Assembly: GCF_010122465.1 (NCBI RefSeq)
Contig: NZ_WLZY01000004.1
Location: forward strand, 462,443-526,442
Direction of reading: 5' to 3'
Origin: Phytoactinopolyspora mesophila
GTDB lineage: Bacteria; Actinomycetota; Actinomycetes; Jiangellales; Jiangellaceae
DNA length: 64,000 nt
Shown here: in pieces, positions 57,861 through 64,000 of the stretch
Position numbering within the stretch: the stretch's first letter is position 1
How the letters are laid out: each line of letters starts with the position of its first letter
The notes under the pieces: model-generated
Told to the model about the DNA's origin: nothing
The model's database searches: none
The model's input: the letters and a program-made list of their open reading frames with translations, nothing else
Position numbers and translations under genes: made by a program

Positions 57861-58312
57861 TCACATCGAGATGCTCGCCGTGCGAGCCGTGGCTGACTGC
57901 GCAGGCGCGGCCGGCGCCGGGGCCCCGATACCGCGCTCGGCGGTCGCCGTGCGGCGTGAGCGGTCGACGTCGTAGTTGGTGCGGGCGAGGTCGTGGCCGA
58001 TCTTGCGGGTGATGAACTCGCTGCCCTCGACCTGGTTGCCCTTGGTGTAGGTGTAGTCGCGCACGTAGCCTTCGGCGACGAAGTTATCGCCCTTGGCGAA
58101 CCGCTCGTGGGCGTGCTCGGCAGTCTTGCGATAGGCCACGAGTCATGAAAGGTCGTGTCCTGCTTGGTGAAGGTGCCGTCGTCGTTGCGAGTGAAGTGCT
58201 CCTGGCCGCCCTTGGCGTAGAAGCCGGCGTCGCCCTAGTCGGTGTAGGACAACTGCGGCGCGGAGGCAATAAACCCCGACACCGACGGTTGGACGTGCAG
58301 TTGCTGGGTCAT
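57861..58312 (-). pseudogene. single-stranded DNA-binding-like protein of an ICE, broken
   Basis: ATG 58312 gives MTQQLHVQPSVSGFIASAPQ, LSYTD, then an in-frame TAG, then GDAGFYAKGGQEHFTRNDDG and TFTKQDTTFHD. A one-base deletion shifts to VAYRKTAEHAHERFAKGDNF, VAEGYVRDYTYTKGNQVEGS and EFITRKIGHDLARTNYDVDR. This is the SSB-type OB-fold protein of actinomycete elements with one stop and one frameshift. Confidence 0.82.
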
Positions 58313-58469
58313 GACGGAAGTCCCTTCGAACCCGTGCCGCACCCTGGAGGCTCGGCGATGGTCGAAGGGAAGGTGCGCAGGTCCGACCTCAGCGGAAAAG
58401 ATCATCTCAGCCGAGCTAGCACACGCTCGGGAGAACACGCCGATTATTCAGCGGCCTCCTAGAGCGCCT

Positions 58470-58916
58470 TCACCGGCCATCGCCCGCCCGCATGAAGTCG
58501 CTGATCAACGCGAAGTACCCCGGCAGTACGTCATCGAGCACGTCTTTCCCGTGTTCGGTCAGTACGATCGCTTTCGACCTCCTGTCGCGGTCGTCCGGTG
58601 CGACCACAATCAAGCCATCGTCCTCCAGAGTTCTGACCGTTCGTGTCATAACCGGCTTAGAGATATCCACCCGTTCGATTATCTCCCCCATCGTAAGGCT
58701 GGATCTGCCCGGCTCGCGATCAATGACGATGAGAATAAGGAAGCGGAGGAGAGAGAGGTTGAGCCCAGAGAAGTACGCTTCCAGATCACGGATGAGCAGG
58801 CTGGCTCGCCGCATCAGGGCCAACGCATCCTCCACGGCCTGCACATCCATCTCGGGGTAGCGCGAGCCGTAGCGATCCATCATCTCCCGCGACGGGAGTT
58901 CCTTGAGGAAGAACAT
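58470..58916 (-). CDS. MarR-family regulator
   Basis: A 148-residue winged-helix regulator: MDRYGSRYPEMDVQAVEDAL dimer helix, NLSLLRFLILIVIDREPGRS, LTMGEIIERVDISKPVMTRT recognition helix, VRTLEDDGLIVVAPDDRDRR wing. Codon use is less GC-biased than core genes, suggesting transfer. Downstream on the same strand of an ABM-type monooxygenase, whose promoter has a MarR-like dyad. Confidence 0.87.
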   Translation of the reverse strand: MFFLKELPSREMMDRYGSRYPEMDVQAVEDALALMRRASLLIRDLEAYFSGLNLSLLRFLILIVIDREPGRSSLTMGEIIERVDISKPVMTRTVRTLEDDGLIVVAPDDRDRRSKAIVLTEHGKDVLDDVLPGYFALISDFMRAGDGR

Positions 58917-59018
58917 CAGCAGCGTGGTCCTATCCCACCGATCACGGGAGCTGACGTGCCAGCCGTGTCGGGGAACTGGTCGGGATCCCCACCGGACGCC
59001 GCGTACTGCCCTGCGACC

Positions 59019-59327
59019 TCATGCCACATACTGCATCTTGGTTACCTCAACTGCGGAGGCTAGCCAGTCCTTGTAGAGTTCGAAGACCTCCTGCGTGTAG
59101 CTCTGGCGATAGTGGTAATCAAGTGCAGCTTCGTCAGTAAATTCCTCGTACAGGCAGAGAAGCCCCTCGCTTTCATTTTCAAGCAGGCTGAACGCGTGGC
59201 AGCCTTCCTCTGAGCGGGTCCGTTCTACGATGCCAGCCAATGCATCCCTCGCAGCAAGATAGTGCTCTGGCTTCGGCGTGATCTTCGCAAAGATGAAGAG
59301 GTGATTGTTTCTCAAATTAGTTATCAT
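59019..59327 (-). CDS. ABM-domain quinol monooxygenase-like protein
   Basis: A 102-residue cofactor-free monooxygenase-fold protein from ATG 59327: LFIFAKITPKPEHYLAARDA, LAGIVERTRSEEGCHAFSLL, LYEEFTDEAALDYHYRQSYT. Close to YgiN-type proteins (E-E-G-C at strand 2 and H-x-x-S region). Lower GC than surroundings. It lies 102 bases upstream of the MarR gene; the operator overlaps the start codon, so repression by that MarR protein is likely. Confidence 0.82.
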   Translation of the reverse strand: MITNLRNNHLFIFAKITPKPEHYLAARDALAGIVERTRSEEGCHAFSLLENESEGLLCLYEEFTDEAALDYHYRQSYTQEVFELYKDWLASAVEVTKMQYVA

Positions 59328-59336
59328 GAGAACTAA
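59317..59336 (-). promoter_or_regulatory. MarR-type operator over the monooxygenase start codon
   Basis: TTAGTT-ATCATGAG-AACTAA: 6-bp perfect arms and a near-palindromic centre (one mismatched pair). It is in an AT-rich patch and includes the ATG at 59325-59327. Confidence 0.6.
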
Positions 59337-59494
59337 ATTAGGCAATTCGACCTTCCGTGTCAACCCGCCACACCCATTCGCCAACAGCACCAGAGCCCGT
59401 GACCGACTCCAGAGGCGGCCTGACGAAACCTGGGAGAACGGTCGCGCTACTGTCGTAGGCTGGGCCCTGTTCGGCAGGAGGGTGGGCTTCGCGA

Positions 59495-60151
59495 ATGGGA
59501 GTGGCTGGATCCCCCGTGGTGGACGTGGTTTTCGAGGAGAAGCGGATTCTTCTCGTCCTTGAGGACGGCCGCAGGCTCGCAGCGCCGATCGGTTGGGCGG
59601 GTCCTGTCGTTGCGGCGATGGACGAGACCGAGCGGGCGGGCTGGGTACGCACGGACAACGGTACTGGAGTGAATTGGCCCGCTGCAGGGCAAGCCTCAAG
59701 CGACGGCGCCTTGGACGTCTGGGCCTTGGAAGAGGACGGGCTCTACGAGGAAGCGCTGAGTGAGCTCAAAGCCGCGGAGTGGGACGTATCCGCACTCTCA
59801 ACGCGCTCTCGTTCTCTCGTTGCGCTATGGCGACTCATCGCGGACGGCAACAATGGAGGACTCCTGCAGGTCCTCGGCAACTGGGGTGTGGGGGAGATTC
59901 ATGCTGGACTCGCGGCGCTGGCCTCGATCGAGGCGGCCCGCACACTCGCGGTAGTCCGCGAGTTCTGGAAGATCGTTGGCCCGATCGCTGAATCCGAGGG
60001 CGTTAACACGATGAATGACGTCTACACCGCGATCACCGGAGCTGACCTTTCGCCTCGTCTCGATGAGTTCGATGAGGCCTTCTGGGATGCCGCGCCGGAG
60101 CTGACACGACTCGTGCCTCTCCACTTCGGACCAGCGCCCTCCGCGGTATGA
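59495..60151 (+). CDS. DUF2442-DUF4375 fusion protein
   Basis: Up to 218 residues (ATG 59495; GTG 59519 possible). N-terminal DUF2442-like domain (VVDVVFEEKRILLVLEDGRR, LAAPIGWAGPVVAAMDETER) followed by a linker and a helical domain like DUF4375/DMP19 (LVALWRLIADGNNGGLLQVL, WGVGEIHAGLAALASIEAAR). DMP19-like domains occur in immunity proteins. Divergent from the monooxygenase. Function unknown. Confidence 0.65.
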   Translation: MGVAGSPVVDVVFEEKRILLVLEDGRRLAAPIGWAGPVVAAMDETERAGWVRTDNGTGVNWPAAGQASSDGALDVWALEEDGLYEEALSELKAAEWDVSALSTRSRSLVALWRLIADGNNGGLLQVLGNWGVGEIHAGLAALASIEAARTLAVVREFWKIVGPIAESEGVNTMNDVYTAITGADLSPRLDEFDEAFWDAAPELTRLVPLHFGPAPSAV

Positions 60152-60177
60152 CACGAAGGAAACCCGCCGAGTAGTAG

Positions 60178-60420
60178 CTAAGCAATGCTGCTTCTCAGGT
60201 CGGTCTTGATCCAAGTCAGCACCGCGGCAAGAGTGATCGCCGCAGCACAGTTCCGGGCGGCCTTATCGGTGCGCATCGCAATACCGCGCCACTGCTTGAG
60301 CGGGTTGAAGCAGCGCTCAACGACATTCCTGCTCCGATACCGTCCTCCCCTTTGCTGCTCACCGAAGTCAATGGGCCGGCCGGGCCTCTTCCTTCTCAAC
60401 GGGACCAGGAAGCCTGGTAA
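60178..60420 (-). pseudogene. IS5-type transposase, C-terminal remnant
   Basis: KRPGRPIDFG, then RNVVERCFNPLKQWRGIAMR and TDKAARNCAAAITLAAVLTW, the last DDE part (E of ERCF) of IS5/IS1182-like transposases. N-terminal two thirds and inverted ends are absent. Confidence 0.8.
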
Positions 60421-60471
60421 GTGCCGAAATGGGCACAGTGCGAGACCAGTGCGTCTCGGTACGCTCTAGGC

Positions 60472-60702
60472 ATGGCGCTTGACCGAATCGCCATCGATCA
60501 CCGGATCATGGGCGGGGTTCCCTGTATCCAGGGGACCCGCATACCCGTGTGCATGATCGTCGGTCGCCTGGCGGAGGGCTCGTCCCGGGACGAGATTCTG
60601 GCTGATTACCCGCAACTAGCGCCAGGCGACGTTGACGCCGCGCTCCAGTTCGCGGCCGCCGCTGTCGATCAGCGTGAGATGCCGCTTCTGGCCACCGCGT
60701 AA
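60472..60702 (+). CDS. DUF433-family antitoxin
   Basis: A 76-residue protein: MALDRIAIDHRIMGGVPCIQ, GTRIPVCMIVGRLAEGSSRD, EILADYPQLAPGDVDAALQF. The G-x-P-x-I-x-G-T-R-I motif is the DUF433 signature; these HTH proteins neutralise PIN-like DUF5615 toxins. It overlaps the next gene by 29 bases. Confidence 0.9.
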   Translation: MALDRIAIDHRIMGGVPCIQGTRIPVCMIVGRLAEGSSRDEILADYPQLAPGDVDAALQFAAAAVDQREMPLLATA

Positions 60703-60979
60703 ACTCCTGATCGACGAGTGCCTGAGCGCACGTCTGTGCGGTCTGCTCGCAGAGATTGGCCACGACGCGGTACATGTTGGCGACCTTGGTCTGCTGGGCA
60801 AGCCTGACGCGGATGTGATGGCGGCTGCCAAGGAAGATGAACGCGTGGTGATATCGGCGGACACTGACTTCGGTGAACTCCTGGCGAAGAGCGGGGCGGC
60901 GCTGCCCAGCGTGGTGTTGCTTCGCCGCCCTGGCAAGACTCCGGAAGAACAAGCCGCCGTTCTCAAGGCCACTCAATAG
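60674..60979 (+). CDS. DUF5615 PIN-like toxin
   Basis: A 101-residue protein from GTG 60674: RKLLIDECLSARLCGLLAEI with the first acidic pair, GHDAVHVGDLGLLGKPDADV, MAAAKEDERVVISADTDFGE with the catalytic D-x-D. This is the Mut7-C/PIN-like toxin that pairs with DUF433; it would act as a ribonuclease. All acidic residues are present, so the pair looks functional. Confidence 0.9.
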   Translation: MRCRFWPPRKLLIDECLSARLCGLLAEIGHDAVHVGDLGLLGKPDADVMAAAKEDERVVISADTDFGELLAKSGAALPSVVLLRRPGKTPEEQAAVLKATQ

Positions 60980-61435
60980 CTAGATCACGCTCACCCCGTA
61001 GACGCGAACCCTGAGGCAAGTCACCGGACCGGATGCGAGCCTCGATATGGGCGGCTATCTGACGGTACAAGTACGGGGGTGACCATCATCTGGGCTGAAC
61101 GGCTCTACTGTGCCGCATTGCTCCCCGGTCATGGGCTGGGTCTGCTGCACGGATAGGTGACATCGCGACCACTAGGCGCATGATCTGGCGGTATAGGACG
61201 GTCAGTGCGTTGTGGACGTCGGTCGCTGCCTCGCCGATGCGTTCGACGGCGTGCCTTCTCCTCGCTCCATCTCCAGCACTTCGCGCCAAGTGCTTGCCGT
61301 CTTCTCGTCAACCCAGTCCTCATCCCATCCACCGCTGGGAACAGGTGTTGTCCACGTCGCGATGTCCCCACGGCTTTCAAACACCGCACCCTGCAATACG
61401 TGCGGAATGTCCTCTGTGCGATCCTGTGGATCTGA
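60980..61435. other. non-coding stretch
   Basis: No convincing gene. Short open frames on both strands (for example 61202-61396 minus) lack family similarity and start signals. It may hold remains of an older insertion. Confidence 0.5.
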
Positions 61436-62122
61436 TCAGCGTGATCGAATCTCCCAGGCCGGCCGCTGGAGCTCTTCGTTGTGGACGATGATGTCGGCGC
61501 GGTCTGTTGGGTGGGCAGTGGCGAGGTAGAGCTCCTGGGAGGGGATGTAGCGGTCTTGCCAGGCCCGCTCGATCTCGGTTGTGCTGGCCGCGGATCCGGC
61601 CAGCGCCTCGCCTCGAGTTTGGGCGCGATCTAACGTCCGTTCGAACGTGACGGACATGAAGATGCTGAAGTCCCAACGGTCGGCCAGCTCCGGGCGCAGA
61701 AGGAAGACGCCGTCGAAGAGCAGCACGGCGTCTGCGGGTGCTTCGGCGATAGGGACACGCAGGGTGGTGTCGGTGCTTCGGTCGTAGACCGCCCGCTGGA
61801 ATTTTCGATCACCAGCTGGCCCTAGCGGGTCCAGCAGGACCTGGCACATCGTCTCGTGATCGTGGCTGTCGAAGTAGCAGCCCTCGGGCGAGTACTCGCC
61901 GCGGCGATAGCGTTGTGCCTTGGGGAACAGGAAACCCTCGATCGTCGCGCGGATGACTTCGCGGCCCTGTGCGCGCAGGACAACGGCAAGTTCGTTGGCC
62001 AGTGTCGTCTTGCCAGCGGCAGGCGGCCCGTCGATGGCGACGCGCACTGGGTGCCCGACCGTGACGGAGTCAATCGTCTCGGCCAGGCGGCTCAGGAGTT
62101 CGCTGCGGGTACCGCTGCTCAT
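61436..62122 (-). CDS. uridine kinase-like P-loop kinase
   Basis: A 228-residue nucleoside kinase-fold protein. VRVAIDGPPAAGKTTLANEL is the P-loop, IRATIEGFLFPKAQRYRRGE replaces the usual D-x-F/Y-H motif, YSPEGCYFDSHDHETMCQVL and LLFDGVFLLRPELADRWDFS follow, then VTFERTLDRAQTRGEALAGS as lid. Typical of the actinobacterial uridine kinase-related group whose true substrate is often untested. Confidence 0.85.
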   Translation of the reverse strand: MSSGTRSELLSRLAETIDSVTVGHPVRVAIDGPPAAGKTTLANELAVVLRAQGREVIRATIEGFLFPKAQRYRRGEYSPEGCYFDSHDHETMCQVLLDPLGPAGDRKFQRAVYDRSTDTTLRVPIAEAPADAVLLFDGVFLLRPELADRWDFSIFMSVTFERTLDRAQTRGEALAGSAASTTEIERAWQDRYIPSQELYLATAHPTDRADIIVHNEELQRPAWEIRSR

Positions 62123-62390
62123 GGTCTACCACCGTCCACTGTGTCGTGTGTCTCGTCATACGGGCGCACCTTACGGCCTGTCCCGTGTGTCAGCCTGCCG
62201 CCATCTCCTCACGCGGCTGCACCTTCTCTCGTCGGGCCTTCGCATACGGCCCGTCTGTCTCTCGCAGAACGCGCTCTCGACGTCGCCGCGGACCCCATCT
62301 TGGTCGCAGGCGAATCCTTTTCCCGGGTGTGCGTCTCTTCTCTTCAGGCGACTCACCGATCTCGGGTGTCGCTAGTCGAAAGGAGAGAAC

Positions 62391-62867
62391 ATGATCAAGG
62401 TAGGCCAATTTGCGCCTGATCTGCAGCTGACCGACACCAGCGGTGCGGCTATCCGCCTGCACGACTTCCGCGACAAGAGTCACGTGCTCATCTACTTCAT
62501 GCGCCACACCCGATGCCCGATGTGCAACCGGCACGTCAAACGCCTGGCCGCGAACGCCGCCGACTACGCCGCCCATGGGGCCACCATCGTCGTGGCTGTG
62601 CCCGACGATGCAGGCACAGCGGCGCGATGGGCCGCCCGGATGCAGCTACCATTCGCCGTGGTGATGAGCGCCGAGGGTACGCCCCACGCGGCGATTGGTC
62701 TGGCGCGCAAGGTCTTCGGCTCGATGCAGGAGTCGGGCACTGTCCTCGTCGACCGCACAGGTGTGGTCCGCTACCTCAACATCGCGACGGTCCCGTCCGG
62801 TGGCTACTCCCACCGGGCCGTGATGGACGCGATCGCTGTGCTCGCTGGCGAGCTGGAAGACAAGTAG
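62391..62867 (+). CDS. peroxiredoxin (AhpC/TSA-type redoxin)
   Basis: A 158-residue thioredoxin-fold protein: MIKVGQFAPDLQLTDTSGAA, DKSHVLIYFMRHTRCPMCNR with a C-x-x-C active site at about residues 43-46, VVAVPDDAGTAARWAARMQL and TVLVDRTGVVRYLNIATVPS. SD GAAAGGAGAG is strong. One base separates its stop from the ECF sigma gene start, so the two are coupled. Confidence 0.87.
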   Translation: MIKVGQFAPDLQLTDTSGAAIRLHDFRDKSHVLIYFMRHTRCPMCNRHVKRLAANAADYAAHGATIVVAVPDDAGTAARWAARMQLPFAVVMSAEGTPHAAIGLARKVFGSMQESGTVLVDRTGVVRYLNIATVPSGGYSHRAVMDAIAVLAGELEDK

Positions 62868-62868
62868 C

Positions 62869-63459
62869 GTGTCGGTCGTGAAATCGGACGAGCCGGGTTG
62901 GCCCGTCGGCGACATCGTGATGGCGGCGCAGAAGGGTGACGTTGACGCGATCCGCGCCTTGCTGACCGCCTCGCATCCGCACGTACATCGGTTCGCCCGC
63001 ACCGTCTGCCTCAGCGAGCAGGATGCTGAGGATGCCACCCAGGAAGCAATGATCATCCTTTATCGCAAGATCGGGACCCTACGTGCTTCCGCGGCGCTGG
63101 CCTCGTGGATATTCCAGATCGTTCGCAACGAATGCCTACGCCTCATCGTCACGTCCCGGCGTCGGAGGCAGGAGCCGATCGATTCGGTACAGGACGCCTC
63201 CCACGACGTAACGCTTGAGCATGAGGTAATCCAACGACTGGAGGTCGAGCGGGTCGCAGTCGCGATCGCCGAACTGCCCGATGATCAACGCCGTGTGCTT
63301 ATCCTGCGAGACGTGTACGGCCACTCCGGCAAGCATGTCGCCAACAGCCTCGGACTCAGCGTGGCGGCGATGAAGTCACGCCTGCACCGGGCCCGGACCG
63401 CCGTGCGCGACAGGCTGGACGTGCCGGACAAAGGCCGTCAGCCGCCATCGGAGTCGTGA
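62869..63459 (+). CDS. ECF-type RNA polymerase sigma factor
   Basis: A 196-residue σ70-family protein from GTG 62869. Region 2: HRFARTVCLSEQDAEDATQE, AMIILYRKIGTLRASAALAS, WIFQIVRNECLRLIV. Region 4: AIAELPDDQRRVLILRDVYG, HSGKHVANSLGLSVAAMKSR, LHRARTAVRDRL. No anti-sigma gene follows; the partner is the upstream peroxiredoxin, which hints at redox control (inference). Confidence 0.9.
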   Translation: MSVVKSDEPGWPVGDIVMAAQKGDVDAIRALLTASHPHVHRFARTVCLSEQDAEDATQEAMIILYRKIGTLRASAALASWIFQIVRNECLRLIVTSRRRRQEPIDSVQDASHDVTLEHEVIQRLEVERVAVAIAELPDDQRRVLILRDVYGHSGKHVANSLGLSVAAMKSRLHRARTAVRDRLDVPDKGRQPPSES

Positions 63460-63475
63460 CCACGGGGGACAACGT

Positions 63476-63707
63476 TCAATGTCTCCTGGCGGCAGTGTGT
63501 CTCTGCTCTTGAGTGTTTGCTGGTCGCAGTCCGGCGATGGCCACTTCGAGTCCAGGGCCATGGCGAGTTGGCGGAAGGCGGCTTTCGGTCGTCAGAACGC
63601 CGGCGAGGATGGCGTGTATCTCCGAGGCTGTGACGTCCGGTCGTACGGCGCCGGAGTGTTGCGCGACGGTGAGCAGAGCCTGGAGCGCTTCTGCTAGTCG
63701 GGCCCGT
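63476..63707 (-). pseudogene. TetR regulator, C-terminal remnant
   Basis: A frame reads RARLAEALQALLTVAQHSGA, VRPDVTASEIHAILAGVLTT and ESRLPPTRHGPGLEVAIAGL, like the ligand-domain end of TetR proteins (A-L-L-x-x-A-Q-x-x-G-x-V-R-P-D). The HTH is missing; upstream sequence is an integrase remnant in another frame. Confidence 0.65.
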
Positions 63708-63734
63708 TTTCCTCTCTTGGATCTGTACCCCCGG

Positions 63735-63947
63735 CGTTCCCCGAGGGCTATTCAGCATGTTCAACGCAGCCCCATCCGCTCGGCTGCCCAGATGCCGAAC
63801 ATAGATGTGTGTGACCGCGAGGCTGTTGTGACCAAGCCAGCTCGACACGGTGGCGACATCGACCCCGCGAATGAAACTGGTAGAGAGCAATGTTCCGGCC
63901 GGTCCGAGTGGGTGGGAGTGATCTTGGGTCGGTGAGGCTATTCGCAT
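63735..63947 (-). pseudogene. tyrosine recombinase, C-terminal remnant
   Basis: LLSTSFIRGVDVATVSSWLG, HNSLAVTHIYVRHLGSRADG, AALNMLNSPRGTPG: the last catalytic segment (L-G-H-x-S...T-x-x-Y) of phage-type integrases, with the nucleophile Tyr. The rest of the enzyme is not in this frame, so the piece is a fossil, perhaps of the island's own integrase. Confidence 0.75.
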
Positions 63948-63969
63948 GGTTGGTGATTGCGGGTGACTT

Positions 63970-64000
63970 CTAGCGGGTGCGGGCGATCTCGGCGGCGTAG
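63970..64000 (-). CDS. partial gene at the right edge
   Basis: Last codons YAAEIARTR-stop of a minus-strand frame that runs past the window. Too short to identify. Confidence 0.25.
   Translation of the reverse strand, partial: YAAEIARTR

Noticed and set aside
61202..61396. 64-codon minus-strand frame
   Set aside because: No recognisable family and no ribosome site; left as non-coding.

Overview
The window is high-GC DNA with GTG starts, ATGA gene overlaps, a DasR-type operator, a probable F420-linked PPOX enzyme and an mscL-fmdB-5FCL-galU-moeA-rimJ block that matches the mycobacterial/corynebacterial order. All this points to a chromosome of a filamentous-type Actinomycetota; the genus cannot be fixed from sequence alone. 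About 0-51 kb is ordinary chromosome rich in small divergent regulator/enzyme pairs. From the tRNA-Ala at 51.13 kb to the right edge it is an accessory zone of toxin-antitoxin modules, excisionase-like genes and decaying remains of an integrative element.

0-17 kb: a kynurenine operon (kynA-kynU) diverges from an Lrp regulator. Then come a DAO-family flavoenzyme, small PPOX enzymes, xthA, a SoxR/NmrA divergon, an amine oxidase, a methyltransferase, a CGNR regulator, a first WYL-regulator/epoxide-hydrolase divergon, an AlaX-like editing protein, an M28-like protein and a frameshifted YigZ/IMPACT gene. 17-25.5 kb: a secreted M23 peptidase with a perfect DasR-type (dre) palindrome, then a two-component system followed by a lipoprotein, a membrane-fusion adaptor and a MacB-type ABC transporter. 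A near-identical 20-bp box precedes both halves, which suggests one envelope-stress circuit. A P450 follows. 25.5-35 kb: a tandem ABM-domain protein, tRNA-Arg(CCU), two TetR/oxidoreductase units with clear palindromic operators, and a 1365-residue helicase-nuclease-like protein whose Walker A lysine is replaced. 35.0-35.5 kb: three copies of a 124-bp repeat that look identical.

35.7-51 kb: a second WYL/epoxide-hydrolase divergon with the same operator geometry as the first, an AlkZ-like protein, mscL, a SAF-domain protein, an FmdB/Ruc-like zinc-ribbon chaperone with a CIRCE element, a SatD-like/membrane pair, a penicillin acylase, 5-FCL, galU, moeA/glp, moaC, mog, a RimJ-like acetyltransferase and a GlpR-like membrane protein. 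51.1-57 kb: tRNA-Ala(CGC), whose 3' end is repeated at 56.92 kb (29 of 30 bases). This brackets a 5.7-kb island holding a nested-hairpin element, an eroded vapBC, an HTH/nucleotidyltransferase pair, DUF4926/DUF6883 genes, an orphan antitoxin-like gene and two excisionase-like genes, but no integrase. 57-64 kb: pseudogenes of an actinomycete ICE backbone (SSB and two partners), a MarR/monooxygenase unit, an IS5-type transposase tail, a DUF433/DUF5615 toxin-antitoxin pair, a uridine kinase-like gene, a peroxiredoxin-ECF sigma operon, and fragments of a TetR regulator and a tyrosine recombinase.
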